64,000 nt of DNA from CAWJLS01 sp963843755 (lineage in GTDB: Bacteria > Acidobacteriota > Thermoanaerobaculia > Multivoradales > DATKCC01), in contig CAWJLS010000003.1 of assembly GCA_963843755.1 (NCBI GenBank), positions 186,001 through 250,000 on the forward strand, read 5' to 3'. Shown piece by piece: positions 40,688-48,431 of the stretch. The notes beneath the pieces were generated by a model. It saw only the letters and a program-made list of their open reading frames with translations, was not told the DNA's origin and made no database searches. Within the stretch, counting starts at the first letter, position 1, and each line of letters opens with the position of its first letter. Both the position numbers and the translations under genes were made by a program.

Positions 40688-41614
40688 TTGAAACGGCGCG
40701 ATGATACGGACTCTGCCACGCGCCGTCTTGAAAAAACGCGACGCCCGACGCTCCGTCCCAAGGCCGATCCTCCGCGCGGCGTGCTGAAGGTCGCCCCGGA
40801 CCCGGAAGCCCGCATCCTCCATCACCGTTTCGAGCCTCCCGACGACCTGGCGCCCTGGGTCGAGCACTACTGGACCGTCGCGTGGGATTTCGCCGGCCTG
40901 GCGCCGCATCCGGTGGCGAGCCTTCCCCACCCGAGCGTCCACATGGTGTTCGAGGCGGACGGCCGAGGCGGCGTGGCGGGACCCGCCCGGGCTCGCTTCA
41001 CGCGCCTGCTCGAAGGCCGGGGCGACGTGTTCGCGGTGAAGTTCGTGCCCGGCGGCTTCCGGGCGTTCTCCACCGGGCCGATCTCCCGGCTGGCGGACCG
41101 GGTCGAGCCGCTGGCCACGCAGTTCGGCGAGCCGGGCGCTCGCCTGGAGGAGGGCGTGCTGGCGGCGAGCGAGACGGCGGTCCGGGTCAGGCTGGTCGAA
41201 GACTTCCTGCGGGCTCGCCAGCCGGAGCCCGATCCCCGCGCGGTCCGGACAGCCGAGCTCGTCGCCCGGACCGCCCGCGAGCCGGGGATCGTCAAGGTGG
41301 CCGACCTGGCGGACGGAGCCGGCCTCAGCCCCCGCTCTCTCCAACGCCTGTTCGCCGAGTACGTCGGCGTCGGGCCCAAGTGGGTGATCCAGCGCTACCG
41401 CCTGCACGAGGCCGCAGAGCGCCTGGCGGCCGGCCCCGTCGACCAGGCGAGCCTCGCCTGCGAGATCGGCTACAGCGACCAGGCCCACTTCATCCGCGAC
41501 TTCAAAGCGATGGTGGGGATGACACCGGCGGCCTACGCGCAGCACGCCGGGCACGGAACGCCGCCGTCCGAAACCGCCCCGCGAGATTCATCGTCGTCTC
41601 GATTTCGCCTATAA
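40688..41614 (+). CDS. AraC-family transcriptional regulator
   Basis: DNA-binding regulator with an N-terminal sensor-like domain. The start is uncertain: TTG at 40688 (ggaag upstream) or GTG at 40781. The N-terminal part (HHRFEPPDDLAPWVEHYWTV, ASLPHPSVHMVFEADG, FAVKFVPGGFRAF) matches the DUF6597-type domain common in AraC proteins. The C-terminal domain has the two HTH blocks: KVADLADGAGLSPRSLQRLF and ACEIGYSDQAHFIRDFKAMV with GMTPAAYA. Single gene; the Cys-rich exported protein starts 62 bases later and may be controlled by it. Divergent from DUF3224. Confidence 0.9.
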   Translation: MKRRDDTDSATRRLEKTRRPTLRPKADPPRGVLKVAPDPEARILHHRFEPPDDLAPWVEHYWTVAWDFAGLAPHPVASLPHPSVHMVFEADGRGGVAGPARARFTRLLEGRGDVFAVKFVPGGFRAFSTGPISRLADRVEPLATQFGEPGARLEEGVLAASETAVRVRLVEDFLRARQPEPDPRAVRTAELVARTAREPGIVKVADLADGAGLSPRSLQRLFAEYVGVGPKWVIQRYRLHEAAERLAAGPVDQASLACEIGYSDQAHFIRDFKAMVGMTPAAYAQHAGHGTPPSETAPRDSSSSRFRL

Positions 41615-41676
41615 GCGAACTAAGAGAGTGGTAGGCCCGAGATTCCCTCGGCCTCGACGAACCCACGGAGGATCAA

Positions 41677-42108
41677 ATGAAGCTTGGAGCTACTCTGCTC
41701 GTGGCCGGCGTCTTGATGGCGTCGGCATCCATTGCCAGCGCGGCCGGCACTCCGGCGACTCCCCAACTCACCCAGCCGACCCAGACCCCTCAGGTAGCCG
41801 CCTCGCAGGCGCAGACCCTGCCCCCGGCGCAACCGGCGGTCCAGACACCGGCCGTCGCCAGCCCGGACTGCGCCGCCCAGGCCGCGTCGGCCCCGCTCCT
41901 CGCGGACAGCGTCCTGGGCGCGGTCATGCAGTCCCAGTTCAACATCTGCGGCTCCTGTAGCGGAGGCTGTGCCGGAGCCGGCCTTTACTCGCTGTGCGCC
42001 CTCCCACCCCGGATCGGGGGTACCGGATACTGCAAGCCCCTGACCGGCAACCTCTGCCCGAGCGGCGACGGCCTCGCCTGCCGGTGCACGAACGGCGCGC
42101 TCTTCTGA
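41677..42108 (+). CDS. Secreted Cys-rich small protein of unknown function
   Basis: 143 residues, unrecognised. Clear signal peptide MKLGATLLVAGVLMASASIA with AxA cleavage near residue 23. A Pro/Gln/Thr/Ala linker (about 24-62) follows, then a compact C-terminal domain with nine Cys. The pattern includes C-GSC-SGGC, SLC, GYC, NLC, a close C-R-C pair and a short NGALF end. The cysteine spacing suggests several disulfides, as in exported toxins, protease inhibitors or extracellular adhesion domains. Strong ribosome-binding site (ggagg) six bases before ATG. It follows an AraC regulator and is followed by a good terminator, so it is its own transcription unit or the end of a two-gene one. Confidence 0.8.
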   Translation: MKLGATLLVAGVLMASASIASAAGTPATPQLTQPTQTPQVAASQAQTLPPAQPAVQTPAVASPDCAAQAASAPLLADSVLGAVMQSQFNICGSCSGGCAGAGLYSLCALPPRIGGTGYCKPLTGNLCPSGDGLACRCTNGALF

Positions 42109-42128
42109 TCTGACCGTTTGACGATCCA

Positions 42129-42167
42129 CCCGGGCGCCGATCTCCCCCGAGATCCGGCGCCCGGTTT
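42129..42167 (+). terminator. Intrinsic terminator after the Cys-rich protein gene
   Basis: A long stem (ccgggcgcc gatct with agatc cggcgcccgg, C-rich loop) followed by a short T-run (ttt). Begins 20 bases after the stop. Confidence 0.75.
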
Positions 42168-42589
42168 CCAGGTAACGAGTATCGATCGGCCAACGGAGCC
42201 GCCGGCCTCCGGCCGCCGAGCTACAGGGCCCACGACTCGATCCTGCGCTTCATCTCCTCGCGAGAGATCGTCCGCCCTTGGATGTTTCGGTGATCGGCCC
42301 AGCCGCCACAGCACGAGCAGTTTCACGATGGCATGTACATCTGAGTCGCCGAACGGTACAAGCGCAGCATGGGTCGCGGGTCCAACACTGACCGCGACCC
42401 AGGGCGAGGGAGGGCCAGCGTCTCAGACTCAAGACGTCCGGGAGGGAGTGTCCTCCGGCCGGCCACCACCTATCTCTCCAGGCACGTCGCTCGCGCCAGG
42501 CTCGCGGTCTTCGGAAGCCAACGGCGCAGCCCGACCGCAAGTGAGAATTCGGGGTTAGCGACATACTAGCGCTGGACCGAGGAGCGATC
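42168..42589. other. Spacer at the left edge of the accessory island
   Basis: About 420 bases with no gene I can support. A short minus-strand stretch at 42221-42322 reads like the tail of a protein (NIQGRTISREEMKRRIESWA before a stop) and may be a decayed remnant. A weak promoter-like tgagaa N16 tactag sits shortly before the DUF433 gene. Confidence 0.4.
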
Positions 42590-42922
42590 ATGAGCCTGCC
42601 AGCAACCACCTTCGCAAGTCCCTTGCGAACCGATGAGTCCGGCGTGATCCGGATCGGTTCTTCCCGGGTGATGCTCGAGAGGGTCGTCCACGCATTTGAC
42701 GCCGGCGCCTCCGCCGAGGAAATTGTCGCCAGCTACCCGACCCTCGACCTGGGCGATGTCTACGCCACCCTCGCATTCATCTTGAAGAACCGGGACGAGG
42801 TCGACGCCTACCTCGCGAACTGCGAAGCCGAGGCAGAGCGCACCCACCGGAAGTGGGAAGCGAAGTACCCGACAGACGACCTGCGGCGCCGTATCCGCGA
42901 GCGCGCTGCAGCAGGTCGCTGA
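42590..42922 (+). CDS. DUF433 family protein (VapB-type antitoxin-like)
   Basis: 110 residues. DUF433 proteins hold a winged HTH-like fold and usually sit directly before a DUF5615 PIN-like gene, as here. Seen: VIRIGSSRVMLERVVHAFDA near residues 20-39, GASAEEIVASYPTLDLGDVY near 40-59, TLAFILKNRDEVDAYLANCE near 61-80, and a charged tail. gaggag lies 5-10 bases before the ATG. The next gene starts 15 bases after its stop, in another frame. By analogy with known pairs it should bind DNA and the partner protein; this is inference from family. Confidence 0.9.
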   Translation: MSLPATTFASPLRTDESGVIRIGSSRVMLERVVHAFDAGASAEEIVASYPTLDLGDVYATLAFILKNRDEVDAYLANCEAEAERTHRKWEAKYPTDDLRRRIRERAAAGR

Positions 42923-42936
42923 GCCCCGGTTCCGTC

Positions 42937-43287
42937 GTGCTTCGGCTCCTCGCAGACGAGAACCTCAAAGAGCAGATCGTCAACGGTCTCCGGCGACGGC
43001 TCCCCGGTGTCGACATCGTCACCGCTCGCGACGCTGGCCTGCTCGGAGACGAGGATCCTGACTTACTGGACTGGGCTGGCCGGAAAGGCCGGGTGATCGT
43101 CACACACGACATCCGCACGATGAAGGACTTCGCCTACGCTCGGGTCGAAACCGGGGCGCCCATGCCGGGCGTGCTGGAAGTTCCGGACTAGTTGCCAATC
43201 GGCAGAGCGATTGAAGAGCTCATTCTCGTCGTGAAGCTCATCGAGCCGGAAGAGATTCGGGATCGGGCTCTACGTCTACCGATCTGA
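42937..43287 (+). pseudogene. DUF5615 PIN-like protein interrupted by an in-frame amber codon
   Basis: Toxin-like partner of the DUF433 gene. GTG 42937 gives LRLLADENLKEQIVNGLRRR (first acidic residue in LADEN), VDIVTARDAGLLGDEDPDLL, and RVIVTHDIRTMKDFAYARV, which are the DUF5615 acidic active-site blocks. The frame stops at TAG 43189-43191 after VLEVPD. Right after it, in the same frame, LPIGRAIEELILVVKLIEPE continues to TGA 43285, the usual C-terminus of the family (LPIG-AIE-L). So one codon change cuts off the last 31 residues. The N-terminal part holds all acidic residues, so a truncated product might still fold. Amber readthrough cannot be shown. It could also be a sequencing error. Confidence 0.85.
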
Positions 43288-43530
43288 GCGAGTCCAGCCA
43301 CGATCAGCCTCTATCCCGCACCTCGCAGCAGATTGGACGAAACGAGCGGCCATCGCCGCACGGTGCCCAACTCACGCAGCGAGTTGACCCGATCGGAAGC
43401 GAGGCGCACACAGCACCCAGTTGCCTGACACCTCGTCCCACCAGCAGTGCACTTGGACTCCGTTTCTCAGATCTTCGCATCAGGGACCTACGGTCACGTT
43501 GGCGAGAGGCGACAGGTTCTCCCACCCGGC

Positions 43531-43559
43531 TTGACCAGTCATTCTTGCATGAGTATACT
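43531..43559 (+). promoter_or_regulatory. Near-consensus promoter, probably leaderless, with overlapping inverted repeat
   Basis: TTGACC 43531-43536 and TATACT 43554-43559 with a 17-base spacer. Only seven bases separate the -10 box from the ATG at 43567, so the transcript should start at or near the start codon. A partly palindromic stretch ttgcatga-gtatac-tgcaatgc covers the -10 box and could be the operator for the XRE protein it drives. Confidence 0.8.
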
Positions 43560-43566
43560 GCAATGC

Positions 43567-44118
43567 ATGACCCGTTCACGAGTGGACCTCGCCGAAACCA
43601 GGAAGGCCCAAGGCCTCAGTCAGGCAGAGTTGGCAGAGGTCGTCGGTGTATCCCAAGCCACGATCTCCCGCCTTGAGAAGGAAGAGTACGAACCAAGCCT
43701 CCAGCTCTTGGCCAAGATCGCCAAGGCGCTAGATCTCGAACTCCGGGATGTTGTTCCGGCGGGCGAACTGGCCGCTCTCCTCGGTCAGAGAGGCCTTGAG
43801 CAGTTCTACTGCTTCTGTCCCAACCCACTATGCGACGGGAATGAGATCCTCAAGAAGGACGGGAACGCCAAGGTACTCTGGCGATCGGGAGCCTTCTACC
43901 CAACAGACCGGTTCGAAGAGGTCAACTTTTGCACCCGTTGCGGAGAGGAACTCGCCAAGGACTGTCCAGGCTGTGGCCGCCGTCTGGAGGACAAAGGGTC
44001 CAGGTTCTGCATTAGCTGCGGCACTGAGATTGTCGGACGCCCGACAGAGGATGAGTGGCAGGAGATCACCGCGATTCTAAGCAAGCGGGAGATGGAAAAT
44101 GACGACATCCCTTTCTAG
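43567..44118 (+). CDS. XRE-family HTH regulator with C-terminal zinc ribbons
   Basis: 183 residues. Start ATG 43567 follows the -10 box closely, so it is probably a leaderless mRNA. N-terminal HTH_3 domain: VDLAETRKAQGLSQAELAEV, VGVSQATISRLEKEEYEPSL, LLAKIAKALDLELRDVV. The C-terminal half has two or three zinc-ribbon-like Cys sets: CFCPNPLCD, then FCTRCGEEL with CPGCGRRLEDKG, then FCISCGTEI. The domain mix resembles regulators of accessory islands more than housekeeping ones. Codon use and GC are lower than in the flanking genes, a sign of transfer. The last 20 bases overlap the RNase H-like gene, so the two are coupled. Function unknown. Confidence 0.88.
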   Translation: MTRSRVDLAETRKAQGLSQAELAEVVGVSQATISRLEKEEYEPSLQLLAKIAKALDLELRDVVPAGELAALLGQRGLEQFYCFCPNPLCDGNEILKKDGNAKVLWRSGAFYPTDRFEEVNFCTRCGEELAKDCPGCGRRLEDKGSRFCISCGTEIVGRPTEDEWQEITAILSKREMENDDIPF

Positions 44119-44500
44119 CTTCGTTTCCAAGGTATCGGTATATTGCGATGGCGCCTATTGCAAGGCAACAGGCTCTTCGGCGGTTGGTCTCGTCCTATAT
44201 GACCAAGACTTCAATGAGCTCGATCGGATCTCCAGGATCCTGAATACTCCGACTTCAAACGCGGCGGAGTATGAGGCCGTCATCATCGGCCTGGATCAGG
44301 CCGCCAGGCACACGCGGCGACGGGTCGACTGCTTCTCTGACAGTGAGGTGTCTGCGTCAGCGAGAACATCCTGCGCGGCGGGAAGTCTTCGAGGTCCGCA
44401 ATCCCCTGCTGACCACCGAGCGAGACGACCGGTTCGGCTGTGGAGCGGGCCGGGAGGCCCCGTCCGGAGGGCGTCATGGACCGCGTCCGCGAGGGCGCTC
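44099..44500 (+). CDS. RNase H-like protein, 3' part frameshifted; end unclear
   Basis: RNase HI fold: VYCDGAYCKATGSSAVGLVL near residues 13-32 (first Asp), NAAEYEAVIIGLDQAA near 55-70 (Glu) and CFSDSE near 78-83 (second Asp). Near 44344-44350 the frame breaks. One base skipped gives CLRQREHPARREVFEVRNPL, which fits the conserved RNase H stretch with V-NP-L. I cannot find a clear end or the fourth acidic residue, and beyond about 44400 the composition returns to the GC-rich background, so the gene may be cut off there. Translation start lies inside the XRE gene. The end at 44500 is only a rough limit. It could act on RNA:DNA hybrids; no reverse transcriptase is near. Confidence 0.7.
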
Positions 44501-44645
44501 ATGCGCCGAGCCGGTCCGACGCGGGCCATGCCGAGGCGCGAGTTTGCCGCGCCAGCCATCCAGTTCTCGCGCCGTCCCGGAGACGGGGCCTCCCGGCCCG
44601 CTCCCGGCAGACGCCTCCTACCCCCTTCTCCCGCTGCCGCTCCCG

Positions 44646-45867
44646 CTACGGCCGCCAGCCGTAGTTCCCCGGGTGCCCGGTCTGGAAGACGACGACCCGC
44701 TCTCCCGCTCCGATCGCCCCCTCCCCCACCAGATCCTCCACCGCCGCCAGGCAGGCCGCCCCTTCCGGCCCGACCAGCAGCCCTTCCTCCTCCGCCACCC
44801 GCCGCGCCACGCCGGTCAGCCGCTCCTCCTCGACCGCCACCGCCCGTCCACCGGTCTCCGTAGAGCGCCCGCAGGATGAGGAAGTCCCCCACGGCTTTCG
44901 GTACCCGGAGGCCGTAGACCTCGGTCGCCGGGTCGTCCCACGGCTCGGCAGCCTCGTCGCCGCGCTCGAAGGCCCGCACGATCGGTGCGCAGCCGGTCAT
45001 CTGGACGGAGACGAACCGGGGCCGCTCGGAGCCGACCAGGCCGAGGCGCTCTAGCTCGTCGAACGCCTTGTGCATGCCGACGATGCCGGTGCCGCCGCCG
45101 GTCGGGTAGACGATCCAGTCCGGCAGCCGCCAGCCGAGCTGCTCGGCCAGCTTCGAGGCCCATGGTCTTCTTCCCTCGACCCGGTACGGCTCCTTGAGGG
45201 TCGACAGGTTCCAGAAGCCGGACGGGGACTCCGCCAGCCGCTCCCCGGCCTCGACCAGGGTGCGGCCGCCGGAGAGCACCTCCGCGCCGTGGAGGCGGCA
45301 GCGCTCGGCGATCACGGGCGGCGTGTCTTCGGGGAGGGCGAGCCGTGCCGGCAGGCCGTTGGCGGCGGCGTAGGCCGAGAGCGCCAGGGCGGCGTTGCCG
45401 GCGCTCGGCAGCTCCACCCCCGGGGCGCCCAGCTCCCGCGCCCGGGCCACCGCCATGGCCAGCCCCCGCGCCTTGAACGAGCCGGTCGGGTTGCCGCCCT
45501 CCTCCTTGACCATCAGCTCGACGCCGGCCTTGTGCGCCGGCTCGGTGCGACGGAGGCGGATGAGCGGCGTGCCGCCCTCTCCCAGGGTCGCCACGGCGTC
45601 CGGGTCGATGACCGGCAGCAGCTCGCGGTAGCGCCACAGGTCCCACGGGCGGCCGGCCAGGGCGTCGGCCCAGGCCCGCCCCCGGTCGGGCGCGAGCGCG
45701 TACTCCACCAGGTACGGCTTGCCGGCCTCGGAGAGGAACGCCGGCTGGTCGAGCGGCGCCTCCTCGCCGGTCGCCGAGCAGACCAGGCGCCGGGCCCAGC
45801 GCTCGCCGAGCGCCGTCGAGGTCGGGTCGTCGTGGGGGGCGCGGTCGTTCGGGTTCGTCGGGCACAT
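44646..45867 (-). CDS. thrC: Threonine synthase, frameshifted
   Basis: PLP enzyme that makes threonine from O-phosphohomoserine. ATG 45867. Seen: LVCSATGEEAPLDQ, TLGEGGTPLIRL, EGGNPTGSFKARGLAMAV with the PLP Lys near residue 130, PSAGNAALALSAYAA, and WIVYPTGGGTGIVGMHKAFD. At 45150-45175 the expected KKTMGLELAEQ reads RRPWASKLAEQ. A missing base and an extra base compensate, so this stretch is out of frame while the frame is kept. Near 44857-44861 one extra base shifts the frame; with it removed the end reads TGGRAVAVEEERL and GHPGNYGWRP to the stop at 44646. Total about 405 residues. Likely sequence errors. Confidence 0.9.
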
Positions 45868-45943
45868 GGGGGGAGACCTCCTGGGAAGGATTCTTGCCGG
45901 CCCGCCCGGACGCGCCGGACGCACGGCTCGGGAGAGATGGGGA

Positions 45944-47164
45944 TCAGGTACCGACGGACGCCGTGGCCCGCTCGGCGATCTCCTCGCCGATGGCCAGCGC
46001 CGCGGTCGCCGCCGGGGACGGCGCGTTGAGCACGTGGACCTGGTGCTCCGCTTCGGCGAAGCGGAAGTCGTCGATCAGGCGGCCCTCCCGGTCGAGGGCC
46101 TGGGCGCGCACGCCGGCGCCACCGCGCCGGAAGTCGCCGCGCCCGAGGCCGGGCATCAGGCGCCGGACCGAGGCGACGAACAGCCGCTCGCTCCTCGAAC
46201 GGGCCATCTCGCGCAGGCCGAAGCGCCAGTGGGCCGCCGCCAGCTTCCAGAAGCCGGGCCAGCGAAAGGTCTCGGCCAGGTCGCCGAGCGAGACGGTCCC
46301 GCGGGTGTAGCCGTGGCGATGGAGGGCGAGGACCGCGTTCGGCCCCGCCTCGGCGCCGCCGTGGATCGACGGCGTGAGGTGGACCTCGAGGAACGGGAAG
46401 CGCGGATCGGGCACCGGGTAGATCGGCACCGACACCGCCGTCCGGGCGCTGCCGGCGAGCTCGTAGTACTCGCCGCGGAACGGAACGATGCGCACGTCGG
46501 GGCGGAGCCCCGCGAGCCGGGCCACCCGGTCGCTCTGGAGGCCGGCGCAGTTGACCAGCACCGCCCCGTCCAGGCGCTCGCCGCCGGCGACCACCTCGAC
46601 CGCCCGGCCGGACCGCCCGATCCGGGTCACCGGGGCGCCGGTGCGGACCGTGCCGCCGGCCGCCTCCAGCCGTCGCACCAGGGCCGCGACGACCGCCCGG
46701 TAGTCGACGATGCCGGTCTGGGGCACCCACAGGGCGTCGATGCCGGCGACCCGTCCACGGTGGTCCCCGTCCAGGCGGCCGAACCGCTCGTCGAGCGCCG
46801 CCCGATCGATCCGTTCGAGCCCGGCGAGGCCGTTCTCCCGCCCGCGCCGCTCCAGCTCGTCGAGCCGCGGCACCTCGTCGGCCTCCACCGCCACGACCAC
46901 CTTGCCGCAGCGCCGGTGGGCGATCCCCTCCTCCTCGCACAGCCGGTAGAGCGCCTCGCGCCCGGCGGTGCACAGCCGGGCCTTGTGGGAGCCGGGCCGG
47001 TAGTAGAGCCCGGAGTGAATGACGCCGCTGTTGTGGCCGGTCTGGTGGGAGGCGACCCGGCGCTCGGCCTCCAGCACGGTCGGCCGGAGGCCGCGCTCGG
47101 CCAGGGCGACGGCCGTGGCCAGGCCGACGATGCCGCCGCCGACGATGAGGGCGCGATCAGACAT
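45944..47164 (-). CDS. lhgO: L-2-hydroxyglutarate oxidase
   Basis: FAD-dependent oxidase of the DAO family that turns L-2-hydroxyglutarate to 2-oxoglutarate. 406 residues. Seen: ALIVGGGIVGLATAVALAER at residues 5-24 (FAD Rossmann), the family signature SHQTGHNSGVIHSGLYYRPG near 39-58, RRCGKVVVAVEADEVPRLDE, VPQTGIVDYRAVVAAL, NCAGLQSDRVARLAG and LTPSIHGGAEAGPNAVLALH. End HVLNAPSPAATAALAIGEEI is typical. Separated from thrC by 76 bases on the same strand, so they may be co-transcribed. Confidence 0.93.
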   Translation of the reverse strand: MSDRALIVGGGIVGLATAVALAERGLRPTVLEAERRVASHQTGHNSGVIHSGLYYRPGSHKARLCTAGREALYRLCEEEGIAHRRCGKVVVAVEADEVPRLDELERRGRENGLAGLERIDRAALDERFGRLDGDHRGRVAGIDALWVPQTGIVDYRAVVAALVRRLEAAGGTVRTGAPVTRIGRSGRAVEVVAGGERLDGAVLVNCAGLQSDRVARLAGLRPDVRIVPFRGEYYELAGSARTAVSVPIYPVPDPRFPFLEVHLTPSIHGGAEAGPNAVLALHRHGYTRGTVSLGDLAETFRWPGFWKLAAAHWRFGLREMARSRSERLFVASVRRLMPGLGRGDFRRGGAGVRAQALDREGRLIDDFRFAEAEHQVHVLNAPSPAATAALAIGEEIAERATASVGT

Positions 47165-47201
47165 GCACGACTCTCGACGCCGCCCCGCCCGCGCGGGAGG
47201 G

Positions 47202-47270
47202 GACGTCCCGTTCCCCCCGCCCCAGGCCGACTCCAGTCGGCCGTTCAGACCGATCGGGGGAAGGGACGTC
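47202..47270. repeat. Palindromic intergenic element, copy 2
   Basis: Long stem: gacgtccc-ttccccc 47202-47217 (one bulged g) with gggggaagggacgtc 47256-47270, enclosing a smaller perfect hairpin ggccgact/agtcggcc at 47225-47242. Related to the elements at 9358 and 59209. It lies between lhgO and the GT2 gene. Confidence 0.6.
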
Positions 47271-47293
47271 GAGGGATCGGGGGGGAGAGCCTG

Positions 47294-48301
47294 TCACCGA
47301 ACCGTCTCTTTCACCGAGTACGAGTCGCGCCGCCGGAAGTCGGAGTGCGCGATCATCTCGGCCAGCAGCCCGGTGGTCAGCACCTGCACCCCCATGACCA
47401 TCAGCAGCACCCCCAGGAAGAGCAGCGGGCGCCGGGACAGCGCCTCGCCGCCGAGCCAGAGGATCGCCAGGTAGAGGTTGACGCCGAAGCCGGCGGCCAG
47501 GAAACCGAGCCCGACCAGGCCGAAGAGGTGGAGCGGGCGGGGCGTGTAGCGGGTGATGAAGAGGACGGTGATGAGGTCGAGCAGACCCTTGTAGAAGCGG
47601 TCCCAGCCGTACTTGCTCACGCCGTGGCGGCGCGGCATGTGGTGGACCTCGATCTCCCCCACCCGGAACCCCTTGCGGCTCGCCAGCACCGGAATGTAGC
47701 GGTGCAGCTCGCCGTAGATCGCCACCTGCTCGAGCACCTCCCGCCGGTAGGCCTTGAAGCCGCAGTTGAAGTCGTGGAGGTCGACCTGGGCCAGGGTGCG
47801 GGTCGCCCAGTTGAAGATCTTCGAGGTGTGGCGCTTGACCGGACGGTCCTTGCGCTGGCGCTTCCAGCCGGAGACCAGGTCGAGGCCGCCCTGACCGCCG
47901 CCCTCCCCGCCACCCTCGAGGGCTTCGAGGAAGCGCGGGATCTCGCCCGGATCGTCCTGGAGGTCGCCGTCCATGGTGATGACGATCCGGCCGCGGCTGT
48001 GGTCGAGCCCGGCGGTCAGGGCGGCGGCCTTGCCGAAGTTGCGCCGCAGACGCACCAGCTTGACCCGCTCGTCGCTCTCGTGGGCGGCCTTGATCCGCTC
48101 CGGGGTAGCGTCGCGGGAGCCGTCGTCGACGAACACGATCTCGAACGTACGGCCGAGGCCGTCGATCACTTCGGCCACCTGCCGGGAGAGCTCCTCGACC
48201 GTGCCCTCCTCGTCGAGGACCGGAACGAGCACGCTGATCTCCGGCGCCGGCTCGTCGACACCCGAATGCGGATCTGGTAGAACGGAAAGTGGCGCGTCCA
48301 C
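47294..48301 (-). CDS. Family 2 glycosyltransferase, DPM1/ArnC-like, with C-terminal membrane helices
   Basis: Transfers a sugar to a polyprenyl phosphate carrier on the inner face of the membrane (family knowledge). About 335 residues from GTG 48301; longer starts overlap the divergent rfbF and are rejected. Seen: ISVLVPVLDEEGTVEELSRQ, FVDDGSRDATPERI, RRNFGKAAALTAGLDHSRGR, ITMDGDLQDDPGEIPRFLEA (DxD), NCGFKAYRREVLEQVAIYGE, and two hydrophobic helices (LHLFGLVGLGFLAAGFGV; RRPLLFLGVLLMVMGVQVLT). A Gly/Glu insert GGGEGGGQGG in the catalytic domain is coded by repeats near 47881-47915. Confidence 0.92.
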   Translation of the reverse strand: MDAPLSVLPDPHSGVDEPAPEISVLVPVLDEEGTVEELSRQVAEVIDGLGRTFEIVFVDDGSRDATPERIKAAHESDERVKLVRLRRNFGKAAALTAGLDHSRGRIVITMDGDLQDDPGEIPRFLEALEGGGEGGGQGGLDLVSGWKRQRKDRPVKRHTSKIFNWATRTLAQVDLHDFNCGFKAYRREVLEQVAIYGELHRYIPVLASRKGFRVGEIEVHHMPRRHGVSKYGWDRFYKGLLDLITVLFITRYTPRPLHLFGLVGLGFLAAGFGVNLYLAILWLGGEALSRRPLLFLGVLLMVMGVQVLTTGLLAEMIAHSDFRRRDSYSVKETVR

Positions 48302-48431
48302 GGAGCGGGATTGTAACGTAGGCGCACCGACCGAGACGTGGACCCGGAGGCGGACCGGGGTCTGGACCCTCGGCACGATGCACGGTACCGATCTCCACCA
48401 CCGATCAAGGACCCGAGCGAGCCACTCACCC

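Noticed and set aside
42118..42589. Several short open frames on both strands in the spacer before DUF433
   Set aside because: No ribosome-binding sites, no codon bias and mutual overlap; only the 33-codon remnant has protein-like text.
43189..43191. Pyrrolysine or selenocysteine-type recoding at the TAG in the DUF5615 gene
   Set aside because: No SECIS- or PYLIS-like structure is visible, the family does not need such a residue, and a simple nonsense change or error explains it.
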